Shown: positions 1-7,827, counted from the first letter of the stretch. The stretch: 41,550 bases of DNA from an uncultured Bacteroidota bacterium (GCA_913043145.1 CAJWLP010000011.1:1-41550); one strand, 5' to 3'. Translations and numbers: made by a program. Notes: generated by a model from the sequence alone, not told the origin.

Positions 1-4
1 GATG

Positions 5-76
5 TAGCCCGTAGGGGAATCGAACCCCTCTTACCAGGATGAAAACCTGGCGTCCTAGCCGATAGACGAACGGGCC
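5..76 (-). tRNA. tRNA-Glu (anticodon UUC)
   Basis: Read on the minus strand this folds as a standard 72-nt cloverleaf. The 7-bp acceptor stem GGCCCGT/ACGGGCT includes one G-T pair, the anticodon arm is CCAGG-TTTTCAT-CCTGG with anticodon TTC, and the T arm is AGGGG-TTCGATT-CCCCT. The discriminator base is A at position 5. The bases that follow are CATC, so the 3' CCA is not encoded and must be added after transcription. No second tRNA or rRNA is visible beside it within the window. Confidence 0.97.
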
Positions 77-253
77 ATTTATGCTCGTATCACTCAAATT
101 TCCATTTGAATGCTGTCCGGCTCCGAAACCTTCGGATGACATTGGTAAACGCTTTATTAAAGAACTATGATGAACTTATTGCGTTTGGCGTGTGCAAAAG
201 AAATATTAAACTTTAATTTATCAAACAATTATTTATTTTTTTGACACAACTAT
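77..253. other. tRNA-Glu upstream leader / gap upstream region, no gene seen
   Basis: No open reading frame of note lies here. Two short inverted repeats sit in what would be the 5' leader of the tRNA transcript: TCCGAA-ACC-TTCGGA at 122-136, and TCAAAT/ATTTGA around 94-109. A third small palindromic stretch, CTTT-ATT-AAAG, occurs near 150. They could fold in a precursor RNA, but none is a recognised RNA family to me. Confidence 0.4.
195..225 (-). promoter_or_regulatory. possible tRNA-Glu promoter
   Basis: On the minus strand TTTG (222-225) is followed after 19 bp by TTCTTTTG (195-202). This matches the Bacteroidota layout TTTG-N19-TAnnTTTG except for the second base of the -7 element. Transcription would begin about 110 nt before the mature tRNA. 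Confidence 0.35.
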
Positions 254-286
254 TTTGATTCTATTTTTAAAAAATAGTTAGGTTTG
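254..286 (+). promoter_or_regulatory. gap promoter with overlapping inverted repeat
   Basis: TTTG at 254-257, a 21-bp spacer, then TAGGTTTG at 279-286 match the Bacteroidota sigma consensus TTTG/TAnnTTTG. Predicted transcription start is about 293, leaving a leader of about 35 nt before the GAPDH start. Inverted repeat arms AACTATTTT (248-256) and AAAATAGTT (271-279) cover the -33 element and touch the -7 element, a position suited to an operator. Confidence 0.7.
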
Positions 287-319
287 CAATCCAATTAAAT
301 ATAAAGTAATATTAATTAA

Positions 320-1309
<990 letters not shown>

Positions 1310-1336
1310 AAGTTCAATCTAAGTAAATAATTTAAG

Positions 1337-1366
1337 AAAAGGCCAAAATTTTGTTGGTCTTTTTTA
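1337..1366 (+). terminator. Intrinsic terminator after gap
   Basis: A stem AAAAGGCCAA / TTGGTCTTTT with one G-T pair and a 7-nt loop is followed by a T-rich run through 1370. It lies 27 nt after the GAPDH stop codon and only about 7 nt before the next gene's GTG start, so the next gene starts almost at the base of the terminator. Confidence 0.8.
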
Positions 1367-1376
1367 TTTTTACGGA

Positions 1377-2579
1377 GTGCTTAGTAAGTTAAAGTCTTTG
1401 GGCCCTGGTCTTTTGTATGCAGGTGCTGCTGTTGGGGTATCCCATTTGGTGCAAAGTACCCGTGCAGGTGCTCAATATGGTTATATCCTCATTGTAGCCA
1501 TTATTTTGGCTCATATTCTCAAATATCCATTTTTTGTTTTAGGCCCAAGATATGCCAAGCGGAACAAACAGTCTTTGGTTCATGGTTTTGCTGAAATAGG
1601 CAATTGGGCAATATGGATTTTAGGAATTCTAACAGTCACAATGATGTTTACCATTCAAGCTGCTGTTACTATTGTGACTGCTGGCTTGGTACAAAAAATG
1701 ACTGGACTTGGTCTTAGTTCAGTTAATATTTCAATCATAATTTTATTAACCTGCTTGTGCATTCTACAAATTGGGAAGTTTAAAATACTGGACCATTTGA
1801 TGAAGGTAGTTATGGTCGTTTTATCAATTTCTACTATCGTTGCTTTTTTCTTTTCTTTTCGCACCAATATTGATTTTACCGCGATGACTCAATCTTCATT
1901 TTCATTGAGTGATAATAGTGATTTAAGTTTTCTAGTCACGTTTGTTGGCTGGATGCCTGCTCCACTTGATATTGCTATTTGGCATAGTATATGGGTGTTA
2001 GTCAAACCTGAAAAGCAGAGTTCTGATTCTAATTTTGACTTTAAAGTGGGGTTTTATGGCACGGCATTTTTAGGGATTTGCTTCTTAGTATTGGGTGCTC
2101 ATACTTTGTATCTTTCAGATATTACTTTAGAAGCATCTGCTGGTGGATTTGCAGCTCAACTCATTGATATATTTGTCTCTAACCTCGGAGAAAGTTTTTA
2201 TTGGGTAATTACCATTGCTGCGTTCACAACTATGTTTAGCACTACCATCACATGTTTAGACGCCATGCCCAGGGTGATGGAAGAAATATCTTCTAAATTG
2301 AAATTAAATCAAAAGCTTCATTCAAAATCTTTGTGGCGATATATACTAACTTCAGGGACTAGTATTCTACTTTTATTTTTTGTAAAAGATATGAAGCAGA
2401 TGGTTTCATTTGCTACTACAGTGTCGTTTCTTACAGCACCCATTCTTGCCTGGTTATGCTGGAAAGTTGTAAATAAAGATAATAAATCAATTGCTCTTTG
2501 GTCGCTATTTGAACATAAGCTGGCGATTATTGGTATTTTGGTGCTGAGTATTTTAAGTGTAGTATATCTTCTGTTCTAA
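1377..2579 (+). CDS. Nramp-family transporter lacking the canonical metal motifs
   Basis: This 400-residue protein has about 11 hydrophobic segments and the Nramp opening GPGLLYAGAAVG. Classical Nramp proteins carry DPGN in helix 1 and MPHN in helix 6, and these side chains bind Mn2+ or Fe2+. Here the helix 1 site reads GVSH (residues 20-23) and the helix 6 site reads MPAP (about 193-196), so the metal-binding Asp, Asn and His are absent. The fold assignment is fairly safe but the substrate is not. The start is GTG at 1377, just after the gap terminator, with ACGGAG immediately before it as a possible ribosome site. YqgE follows after 23 nt in the same direction, so the two are probably co-transcribed. 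I see no clear TAnnTTTG element for it. Confidence 0.82.
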   Translation: MLSKLKSLGPGLLYAGAAVGVSHLVQSTRAGAQYGYILIVAIILAHILKYPFFVLGPRYAKRNKQSLVHGFAEIGNWAIWILGILTVTMMFTIQAAVTIVTAGLVQKMTGLGLSSVNISIIILLTCLCILQIGKFKILDHLMKVVMVVLSISTIVAFFFSFRTNIDFTAMTQSSFSLSDNSDLSFLVTFVGWMPAPLDIAIWHSIWVLVKPEKQSSDSNFDFKVGFYGTAFLGICFLVLGAHTLYLSDITLEASAGGFAAQLIDIFVSNLGESFYWVITIAAFTTMFSTTITCLDAMPRVMEEISSKLKLNQKLHSKSLWRYILTSGTSILLLFFVKDMKQMVSFATTVSFLTAPILAWLCWKVVNKDNKSIALWSLFEHKLAIIGILVLSILSVVYLLF

Positions 2580-2602
2580 AAAGAAACCTAACGAAATTAT
2601 AA

Positions 2603-3154
2603 ATGAAACAATTAACGGGTAGAATACTAATTTCTGAGCCATTTATTCAAGACCCCACTTTTGAGAGAAGTGTTGTACTCATGACGGATCATAATGAAGA
2701 AGGTTCTGTTGGATTTGTTCTTAATCAAAAGTCTGATTATTTGGTCAGCCAGTTGGTTCCTGATTTGGCTGATATTGATTTACCTGTCTTTGTTGGTGGA
2801 CCAGTCGAATTAGATGGGTTACATTGCATTCACTCTTATTCAAGTATAGATGATTCATTGGCTTTAAAGAAGAATTTATTCTGGAGTGGTAACTTTGGGC
2901 AGATCATCGAAGGTCTAAAGTCTGGGGAGTATGAATCGAGTAGGTTTAAATTTTTTATGGGTTATAGTGGTTGGGCTAAAGGTCAGTTGCTCTCAGAAAT
3001 TTCAGAAAGATCATGGATAATCGGTGACATTCCCTCAAAAATTATCTTTAATAATGAGATGATGGATAAAAATTTGTGGAAGTATGCTATTCGTTTGAAA
3101 GGGGGCAAGGATGCTTTGCTCGCCAATTCTCCAGCAAACCCTTTGTTAAACTAA
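2603..3154 (+). CDS. yqgE: YqgE/AlgH family protein
   Basis: This 183-residue protein matches the YqgE/AlgH (DUF179) family across its length. It opens with GRILISEPFIQDPTFERSV, followed by the family signature GSVGFVLNQ and the central FVGGPVELDGLHCIH block. Members are small cytoplasmic proteins of unsettled function, linked in some bacteria to regulation of alginate production or to redox stress. It has no signal peptide or membrane segment. The ATG is 23 nt after the Nramp-like gene and no promoter element is apparent between them, so I infer an operon with the transporter. Confidence 0.93.
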   Translation: MKQLTGRILISEPFIQDPTFERSVVLMTDHNEEGSVGFVLNQKSDYLVSQLVPDLADIDLPVFVGGPVELDGLHCIHSYSSIDDSLALKKNLFWSGNFGQIIEGLKSGEYESSRFKFFMGYSGWAKGQLLSEISERSWIIGDIPSKIIFNNEMMDKNLWKYAIRLKGGKDALLANSPANPLLN

Positions 3155-3160
3155 TTCACA

Positions 3161-3168
3161 TATCTTTG
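3161..3168 (+). promoter_or_regulatory. -7 element for the 3180 gene
   Basis: TATCTTTG matches TAnnTTTG exactly and ends 11 bp before the ATG at 3180, predicting a leader of only about 5 nt. A TTTG at 3142-3145 stands 15 bp upstream, closer than the usual 17-23 bp, so the -33 element is uncertain. Confidence 0.5.
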
Positions 3169-3179
3169 GGCACATAATC

Positions 3180-3635
3180 ATGGATCATATTTTAATAAAT
3201 TCACACAATATTCTACGTTGGGCAGTTTTACTATTTGGGTTATATGCCATTACAAAATCAGCTCGAGGGCTTTTTTTAAAACAACCGTATTCTCAAAATC
3301 ATAATTTATCTGCCACACTTTTTGTAGCGAGTGTCCACCTACAAATACTGATTGGATTTCTGCTATACATTGCAAGAGGCTGGTCGAATAATTTTAGCAA
3401 AATGGGAGAAATCATGGGAGATTCTACACTCCGTTTTTGGACAGTTGAACACATTTTTGGGATGATATTTGCTGCTGCGTTGGTTCAAATTGGTCGAACA
3501 AAATCTAAGAAATCTACTCAAGATTCAAAAAAGCATAAGCTAGCATTAATATTTTATACCCTTGGTCTATTGACTATAATAGCAGTGATTCCATGGCCAT
3601 TTAGAGGAGAAATAGCTCGATCATTATGGCCATAA
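3180..3635 (+). CDS. Small four-helix membrane protein with helix histidines
   Basis: I do not recognise a named family with certainty. The 151 residues contain four predicted membrane helices, at about 10-30, 43-67, 88-107 and 119-139, joined by short charged loops, with no cleavable signal peptide. Histidines fall in or beside the helices at about residues 9, 53 and 91. That pattern is seen in small b-type haem proteins, but it could also be chance. Similar short proteins occur in Bacteroidota as conserved hypotheticals. It follows yqgE by 25 nt but has its own probable -7 element. The UPF0158-like gene follows after 10 nt and is likely co-transcribed. Confidence 0.75.
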   Translation: MDHILINSHNILRWAVLLFGLYAITKSARGLFLKQPYSQNHNLSATLFVASVHLQILIGFLLYIARGWSNNFSKMGEIMGDSTLRFWTVEHIFGMIFAAALVQIGRTKSKKSTQDSKKHKLALIFYTLGLLTIIAVIPWPFRGEIARSLWP

Positions 3636-3645
3636 GATTTCAAGA

Positions 3646-3993
3646 ATGAGAGAAGAAACATTAAAAACGGTTGCGGGTATTTTAGGAAACGGCTACACAT
3701 GTTTTGTGAACAAACAAACAGAGGAAGTTTTTTCGGCTGAAAACATTTCACTAGCCGAACAAAAAAGTTCAGAATATAAATCCTTTGTTCCCTTAGAGAG
3801 TAAAGTAGTTTTTGGTATAATGGAGGAATTTACTGCTTCAGTAGAAGATTTTTCTAACCAATCAGAATTGATGGAAGCCCTCACATTCGAACAACCTTTT
3901 TCTAATTTTAAGCAGAAAGTTTATAAAATAAATTTAGCAGATGATTGGATTGCCTTTCGAACTCAAAAAATTGTTAAAATTCTTCAAGGTTGA
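3646..3993 (+). CDS. UPF0158-like protein
   Basis: This 115-residue soluble protein resembles the UPF0158 family: an acidic N-terminal half followed by a segment of the form SELMEAL...PFSNFKQKV...DDWIAFR, which corresponds to the family's conserved L-x-x-AL...F-x-x-FK...W-x-x-F block. The function of this family is not established. The start is the first ATG after the previous stop, giving a 10-nt gap. Its stop codon ends only 1 nt from the stop codon of the convergent FAH gene, so there is no room for a terminator between them. Confidence 0.65.
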   Translation: MREETLKTVAGILGNGYTCFVNKQTEEVFSAENISLAEQKSSEYKSFVPLESKVVFGIMEEFTASVEDFSNQSELMEALTFEQPFSNFKQKVYKINLADDWIAFRTQKIVKILQG

Positions 3994-3994
3994 T

Positions 3995-4603
3995 TCAGCG
4001 GATTTTGACATGGAGGACTTTCTTGCCTTCAATGAATCCTTCTAGTTCATCTCCCTTGCTCACAGGACCGACGCCTTCGGGGGTTCCAGTGTAGATTAAA
4101 TCGCCAATCTTTAAGGTAAAAAACTCCGAGCAGTGTTCAATGATTTGAGGAATACTGAAAATCATGGATTTTGTGTTTCCAGACTGAACGACTTGACCAT
4201 TTTTTTTTAGTTTAAATTCAAGATTATCCAATGAATATTCATTAATATCCAAAAATTCACCTAAAACAGCACTTTGATCAAATGCTTTGGCTTTTTCCCA
4301 TGGAAGACCTTGGTCTTTTAGTTTCTTTTGAATATCACGAGCGGTAAAATCAATGCCCAATGTGAATTGTGAGAAATATTTTGGAGCAAACCGTTCCTCT
4401 ATATTTTTCCCTAGTCGATTTATTTTTATTACAATTTCAACTTCATAATGTACTTCATTGGTCCAGTCAGGAATATAAAAAGCATCTCTTTGACGAAATA
4501 TAGCAGAGTCAGGCTTCATGAATATGACTGGCTCCATTGGAGTTTTATTGCCAAGTTCTTCTGCGTGAGCAACATAATTTCTTCCAATACAGATAATTTT
4601 CAT
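3995..4603 (-). CDS. Fumarylacetoacetate hydrolase family protein (acylpyruvase-like)
   Basis: This 202-residue FAH-fold hydrolase is close to the short FAHD1/YcgM type, which cleaves acylpyruvates or decarboxylates oxaloacetate. It starts MKIICIGRNYVAHAEELGN, has the metal-binding ExE motif (HYEVE, residues 52-56), and the TARDIQ and YTGTPEGVGPV blocks. An in-frame TTG at 4624 would add seven residues, but it lies inside the promoter element TACTTTTG (4629-4622), so the ATG at 4603 is the credible start. It diverges from aat and converges with the UPF0158-like gene. The exact substrate cannot be told from sequence. Confidence 0.9.
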   Translation of the reverse strand: MKIICIGRNYVAHAEELGNKTPMEPVIFMKPDSAIFRQRDAFYIPDWTNEVHYEVEIVIKINRLGKNIEERFAPKYFSQFTLGIDFTARDIQKKLKDQGLPWEKAKAFDQSAVLGEFLDINEYSLDNLEFKLKKNGQVVQSGNTKSMIFSIPQIIEHCSEFFTLKIGDLIYTGTPEGVGPVSKGDELEGFIEGKKVLHVKIR

Positions 4604-4613
4604 AAAATAAAAT

Positions 4614-4629
4614 TTCTTTTGCAAAAGTA
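4614..4629. promoter_or_regulatory. Face-to-face -7 elements in a 12-bp palindrome, FAH/aat
   Basis: CTTTTGCAAAAG at 4616-4627 is a perfect palindrome. Read leftward it gives TACTTTTG (4629-4622), an exact -7 element for the FAH gene. Read rightward it gives TTCTTTTG (4614-4621), a one-mismatch -7 element for aat. Predicted starts are near 4615 (minus) and 4628 (plus), about 12 and 7 nt before the two ATG codons. The two polymerase footprints would fully overlap. No good -33 element is visible for either. Confidence 0.5.
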
Positions 4630-4634
4630 ATCAT

Positions 4635-5195
4635 ATGCTCGAACCCACAGAACTTCTATATGCTTATGCTCAAGGTTATTTTCCTATGGCAATTCCCGAG
4701 GAAAATGATGAGATTTTTTGGTTCAAGCCAGATATGAGAGGGATTATACCTTTAGAAAAATTTCATGTCTCTAAAAATTTAAGGCGATTATTCAATAAGC
4801 ATCATTTCGACTTAAAAATTAATGGAGATTTTGAAGGAACAGTTCGTTCATGTGCAAATCGAGAGGATACTTGGATTAGTGAGGATATTATAAAATCATA
4901 TTGTAAACTCAATGAATTAGGCTATGGATATAGTTTTGAAACATGGAGAAACGGTAAACTCGTGGGGGGATTATACGGAGTAGCAATAGGAAAGGTATTT
5001 TTTGGAGAGAGCATGTTTCATACAGAAACAGATGCAAGTAAAATTGCATTGATTTTTTTGGTTGAGTTTATGAAAGAAAACCAATTTAAATTGTTGGATA
5101 CTCAGTACATTAATGATCATCTTAAGCAGTTCGGAGCAATAGAAATTCCAAATGAAGAGTATGAGTTTTTGTTAGAGAATGCGTTGGAATCCTGA
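4635..5195 (+). CDS. aat: Leucyl/phenylalanyl-tRNA-protein transferase, short form
   Basis: Aat transfers Leu or Phe to proteins with an N-terminal Arg or Lys, marking them for ClpAP through the N-degron pathway. The 186 residues show the LLYAYAQGYFPMA opening, IFWFKPDMRGIIPL, the GGLYGVAIGKVFFGESMFH core, DASKIAL, and LLDTQYINDHLKQFGA. It lacks the roughly 30-40 residue N-terminal part of the E. coli-type enzyme and, from memory, looks closest to alphaproteobacterial Aat, including the IEIPNEEY ending. Its ATG lies 5 bp from the FAH promoter element. Its stop codon directly abuts that of the convergent isochorismate synthase gene. Confidence 0.92.
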   Translation: MLEPTELLYAYAQGYFPMAIPEENDEIFWFKPDMRGIIPLEKFHVSKNLRRLFNKHHFDLKINGDFEGTVRSCANREDTWISEDIIKSYCKLNELGYGYSFETWRNGKLVGGLYGVAIGKVFFGESMFHTETDASKIALIFLVEFMKENQFKLLDTQYINDHLKQFGAIEIPNEEYEFLLENALES

Positions 5196-6170
5196 TTATA
5201 CAAAAAGCTGTTTTATAGAAGCAATTTTTTTTTCAGTTTCTTCCCACTCAGCAGCTGGGTCAGAGTCTTCAGTTATTCCAGCACCAGCAAACAGTTCAAT
5301 GGTATTTTGATGAAATCTCATGCATCTAAGATTTACGAAAAATGTAGCACTATTTTTTTTGAGGATTCCCGTCATACCTGAATAAAAACCTCGGTTCATG
5401 GTTTCAAAGTCTTGAATAAATTCAAAGCTGCTATCTCTTGGCAAACCACAAACAGCACTTGTTGGTTGAATAATTTTCAATAATTCTAAGGCATCTTCGG
5501 GTGAGCAATCAAACTCGTAAGAAGTTTTTAAATGCTTAATGGTATTAAAATTTTCTTCAACTGTAGCAGATTTTTGATATTCAGTAAGCCCGAGTGAGTT
5601 CAATTTCTCCTCAATGAAGTCACAGACCATTAGTTGCTCGTTTCTTTCTTTTGAGGTGAATTTTTCTTCTAAAGATTTAGTTCCTGCAAGAGCAACGGTA
5701 CTAAGCATTCCTTCCTCATAGTGTATCAGTAATTCTGGGGATGCTCCGACCCATTGTTCAGGTCCTATATTTACATAATATCCATAACTTGAGGAGTATT
5801 TTCTGACTGAATTTTTAAAAACAGATATAGGGTCATAGTCACCAGATATAATTTCATTTCGAGCAAGAACTACTTTTTTCATTTGACCAGATGATATTGC
5901 TTGTTTGGCCATGAATACACTTGTTTCATATTCTTCTTTTGATAAAGAATCATTAATCATAAGATCATATTCATTGATTGGTTTTTTGTTCTCTTTGTCC
6001 CCGAAGAAATATGCTTGTTTTGATCGATCAAAAGGATAAAATACCAGACCCTCTTTCTTCATCCAATACTTATCAATGGTATCAAAAAGCTCCATGCAAT
6101 TCAATTGGTATTGCTCTATTTTATGCTTTTGAGGGATGTGAATCAGTGCCCCAATATTTTCAGTATCCAT
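5196..6170 (-). CDS. menF: Isochorismate synthase
   Basis: This chorismate-binding enzyme converts chorismate to isochorismate, the entry step of menaquinone synthesis. The 324 residues have the KKVVLARNEII segment with the catalytic Lys, the SPELLIHYEEG and STVALAGTK blocks, a PTSAVCGLPR loop, and a C-terminal GAGITEDSDPAAEWEETEKK Mg-binding helix. The N-terminal half is shorter than in E. coli MenF (about 430). Salicylate or siderophore roles are possible for this family, but the adjacent hotdog thioesterase favours menaquinone. Its ATG overlaps the thioesterase stop as TAATG, so translation is likely coupled. Confidence 0.88.
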   Translation of the reverse strand: MDTENIGALIHIPQKHKIEQYQLNCMELFDTIDKYWMKKEGLVFYPFDRSKQAYFFGDKENKKPINEYDLMINDSLSKEEYETSVFMAKQAISSGQMKKVVLARNEIISGDYDPISVFKNSVRKYSSSYGYYVNIGPEQWVGASPELLIHYEEGMLSTVALAGTKSLEEKFTSKERNEQLMVCDFIEEKLNSLGLTEYQKSATVEENFNTIKHLKTSYEFDCSPEDALELLKIIQPTSAVCGLPRDSSFEFIQDFETMNRGFYSGMTGILKKNSATFFVNLRCMRFHQNTIELFAGAGITEDSDPAAEWEETEKKIASIKQLFV

Positions 6171-6592
6171 TATTTTTTATCAACTACTGCCAATGTCATT
6201 CTACTGATATTGATTAGTATATTTTCTTCTGATGATGTTTTAATTTCCCATACTTGAGTGCTTCGTCCAAGATGTATTGCTTTTGCAGTTGCGAAAACCG
6301 TTCCTTCACGCACACTCTTTAAGTGACTCGTATTTAGGGTCAAACCTAGACAAGCTTTATTTTGGTTTGCAACAACTAGATTGCCAGCAAGACTAGCAAC
6401 ATTTTCTGCAAGTGCTGCTACAGCACCCCCGTGAAGAAGTCCAAGCGGTTGTTGGACTTTGGATGACACAGGCATACTCATTGTAACGAAGTCCTCCCCA
6501 ACGGCAGTAACCTCCATTTGAAGATGTTCTGCCAATGTATTTTTACCAAAGTCGTTGAGCTGAGATATCTTTATAGATTTGTAAGGTATCAA
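6170..6592 (-). CDS. Hotdog-fold thioesterase (DHNA-CoA thioesterase-like)
   Basis: This 140-residue hotdog protein of the PaaI/YdiI/EntH type contains the signature QQPLGLLHGGAVAALAENVAS, where Glu in AEN is the expected catalytic residue, followed by LTLNTSHLKSVREGTVFA and a WEIKTSSEENILI strand. With menF directly downstream, the likely job is hydrolysis of 1,4-dihydroxy-2-naphthoyl-CoA in menaquinone synthesis (MenI role). That is inference from context. The start must be near TTG at 6592, because the next ATG (residue 26) would cut into the fold and a stop lies four codons upstream. It is divergent from the phosphatase gene, with 11 nt between the start codons. Confidence 0.83.
   Translation of the reverse strand: MIPYKSIKISQLNDFGKNTLAEHLQMEVTAVGEDFVTMSMPVSSKVQQPLGLLHGGAVAALAENVASLAGNLVVANQNKACLGLTLNTSHLKSVREGTVFATAKAIHLGRSTQVWEIKTSSEENILINISRMTLAVVDKK
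6555..6581 (+). promoter_or_regulatory. Promoter for the histidine phosphatase gene
   Basis: TTG (6555-6557), 16 bp, then TAGATTTG (6574-6581) match the Bacteroidota promoter pattern. The element lies inside the first codons of the divergent thioesterase gene and predicts a leader of about 16 nt before the ATG at 6604. Confidence 0.5.
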
Positions 6593-6603
6593 ATTAATAT
6601 TTT

Positions 6604-7221
6604 ATGACTACAAAGAAAACGATTTATATTATAAGACACGGAGAGACTGATTACAACAAGCAAGGTGTAATCCAAGGAAGGGGTATTGATAGTTCTCTGA
6701 ATGAAATGGGCCAGCATCAAGCCCTTCAATTTTATCGGGCATACCATCATATTGGATTTGATATAATTTATACAAGTGAACTCAAAAGAACGCATCAAAG
6801 TGTAGATGTTTTCTTAAAAGCAGGGTACAAGCATCAGGTATTGTCTGAATTGAATGAAATAGGATGGGGAATTTTTGAGGGGTTGAAAGGAGATTCTGAG
6901 AGTAAAAGAGCGTATCAATCCATTATCAACGATTGGTCGTCAGGACTATTAGATCGATGTGTTGAAGGTGGAGAATCACCTAATTCAGTGTTAAAAAGAC
7001 AAAAAGTTGGTCTAAAAAAAATACTATCAACTAACGATAGTAAAATCTTAATCTGCATGCATGGAAGAGCTTTAAAAATCTTTTTATGCCTACTTACGGA
7101 TACACCACTAAGTAGGATGAATCAGTTTTATCATCAAAATTTGACGCTGTATCAATTAGAATATGATGGACAAAAATTTCAAGTTATAAAAGAAAATTGC
7201 ACTAAACACTTATGGATTTAG
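6604..7221 (+). CDS. Histidine phosphatase family protein
   Basis: This 205-residue member of the phosphoglycerate-mutase-like superfamily has the catalytic RHGE at residues 11-14, the TSELKRTHQS motif with the second Arg, a LNEIGWGIFEG motif supplying the acid residue, and MHGRAL with the second His. These place it with cobC/GpmB-like broad phosphatases, not with glycolytic mutases, but the substrate is unknown. It is cytoplasmic, with no signal peptide. The ATG is preceded by a good promoter inside the divergent thioesterase gene. It converges with frr across 19 nt. Confidence 0.9.
   Translation: MTTKKTIYIIRHGETDYNKQGVIQGRGIDSSLNEMGQHQALQFYRAYHHIGFDIIYTSELKRTHQSVDVFLKAGYKHQVLSELNEIGWGIFEGLKGDSESKRAYQSIINDWSSGLLDRCVEGGESPNSVLKRQKVGLKKILSTNDSKILICMHGRALKIFLCLLTDTPLSRMNQFYHQNLTLYQLEYDGQKFQVIKENCTKHLWI
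6611..6618 (-). promoter_or_regulatory. Possible -7 element for thioesterase-menF
   Basis: On the minus strand this reads TTTCTTTG, one mismatch from TAnnTTTG. It predicts a start near 6604 and a leader of about 12 nt before the TTG start at 6592. The element lies inside the start of the phosphatase gene, so the two divergent promoters cross each other. Confidence 0.3.
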
Positions 7222-7240
7222 ACCTCGTTTTTATCAGACC

Positions 7241-7804
7241 TTAAATGGTCATGATTTCTTTTTCCTTATTGGCAATAGTGTCATCAATACGCTTATTGAA
7301 GGTGTCAATTATTTTTTGAATTTCGTTCTCACCGTCTTTTGCCATATCCTCACTAAGTCCATCAGATTTCAGAGATTTGATAAAGTCAATCGCATCTTTG
7401 CGGGCACTTCTTAATCCAATTTTACCATGTTCACTTTCTCCACGTACTTGTTTTACAAGTTGCATTCTGCGTTCCTCTGTAAGTGCAGGAACATTGATAA
7501 TCACTTGTTCTCCATCGTTTTGTGGATTTAATCCCAAGTTGGCATACATTATCCCTTTGCTAATCTCATCTAGCATCCCTTTTTCCCAGGGCTTTACCAT
7601 GATGGTTTTTGCATCGGGAGTATTTACGTTTGCCACTTGACTAAGAGGAACTTGACTTTCATAATACTCTACAGTTACACTATCTAGCATGGATGGAGTT
7701 GCTTTACCTGCTCTTAATTTTCCTACTTCTGCAGCCACATGATTTAGTGCTTTTTCTGCGGCAACTTTTAATTCGTCAAGAATCATTTTTACATCATCAT
7801 TCAT
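7241..7804 (-). CDS. frr: Ribosome recycling factor
   Basis: Frr, with EF-G, splits the post-termination ribosome. The full length of 187 residues is normal, and the sequence matches throughout: the KLRAGKATPSMLDSVTVEYY segment, the PLSQVANVNTPDAKTIMVKPW core, the NDGEQVIINVPALTEERR block, and the C-terminal KIIDTFNKRIDDTIANKEKEI helix. In many bacteria pyrH lies directly upstream, but here the upstream neighbour is a DUF6427-like membrane gene, so the classical tsf-pyrH-frr order is broken. The ATG at 7804 has a probable promoter 24 bp upstream. Confidence 0.98.
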   Translation of the reverse strand: MNDDVKMILDELKVAAEKALNHVAAEVGKLRAGKATPSMLDSVTVEYYESQVPLSQVANVNTPDAKTIMVKPWEKGMLDEISKGIMYANLGLNPQNDGEQVIINVPALTEERRMQLVKQVRGESEHGKIGLRSARKDAIDFIKSLKSDGLSEDMAKDGENEIQKIIDTFNKRIDDTIANKEKEIMTI

Positions 7805-7827
7805 ATGCTAAATCTAAATCTATTGAA

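Noticed and set aside
4604-4624. Upstream TTG start for the FAH gene
   Set aside because: It lies inside the -7 element, so transcripts would not include it.
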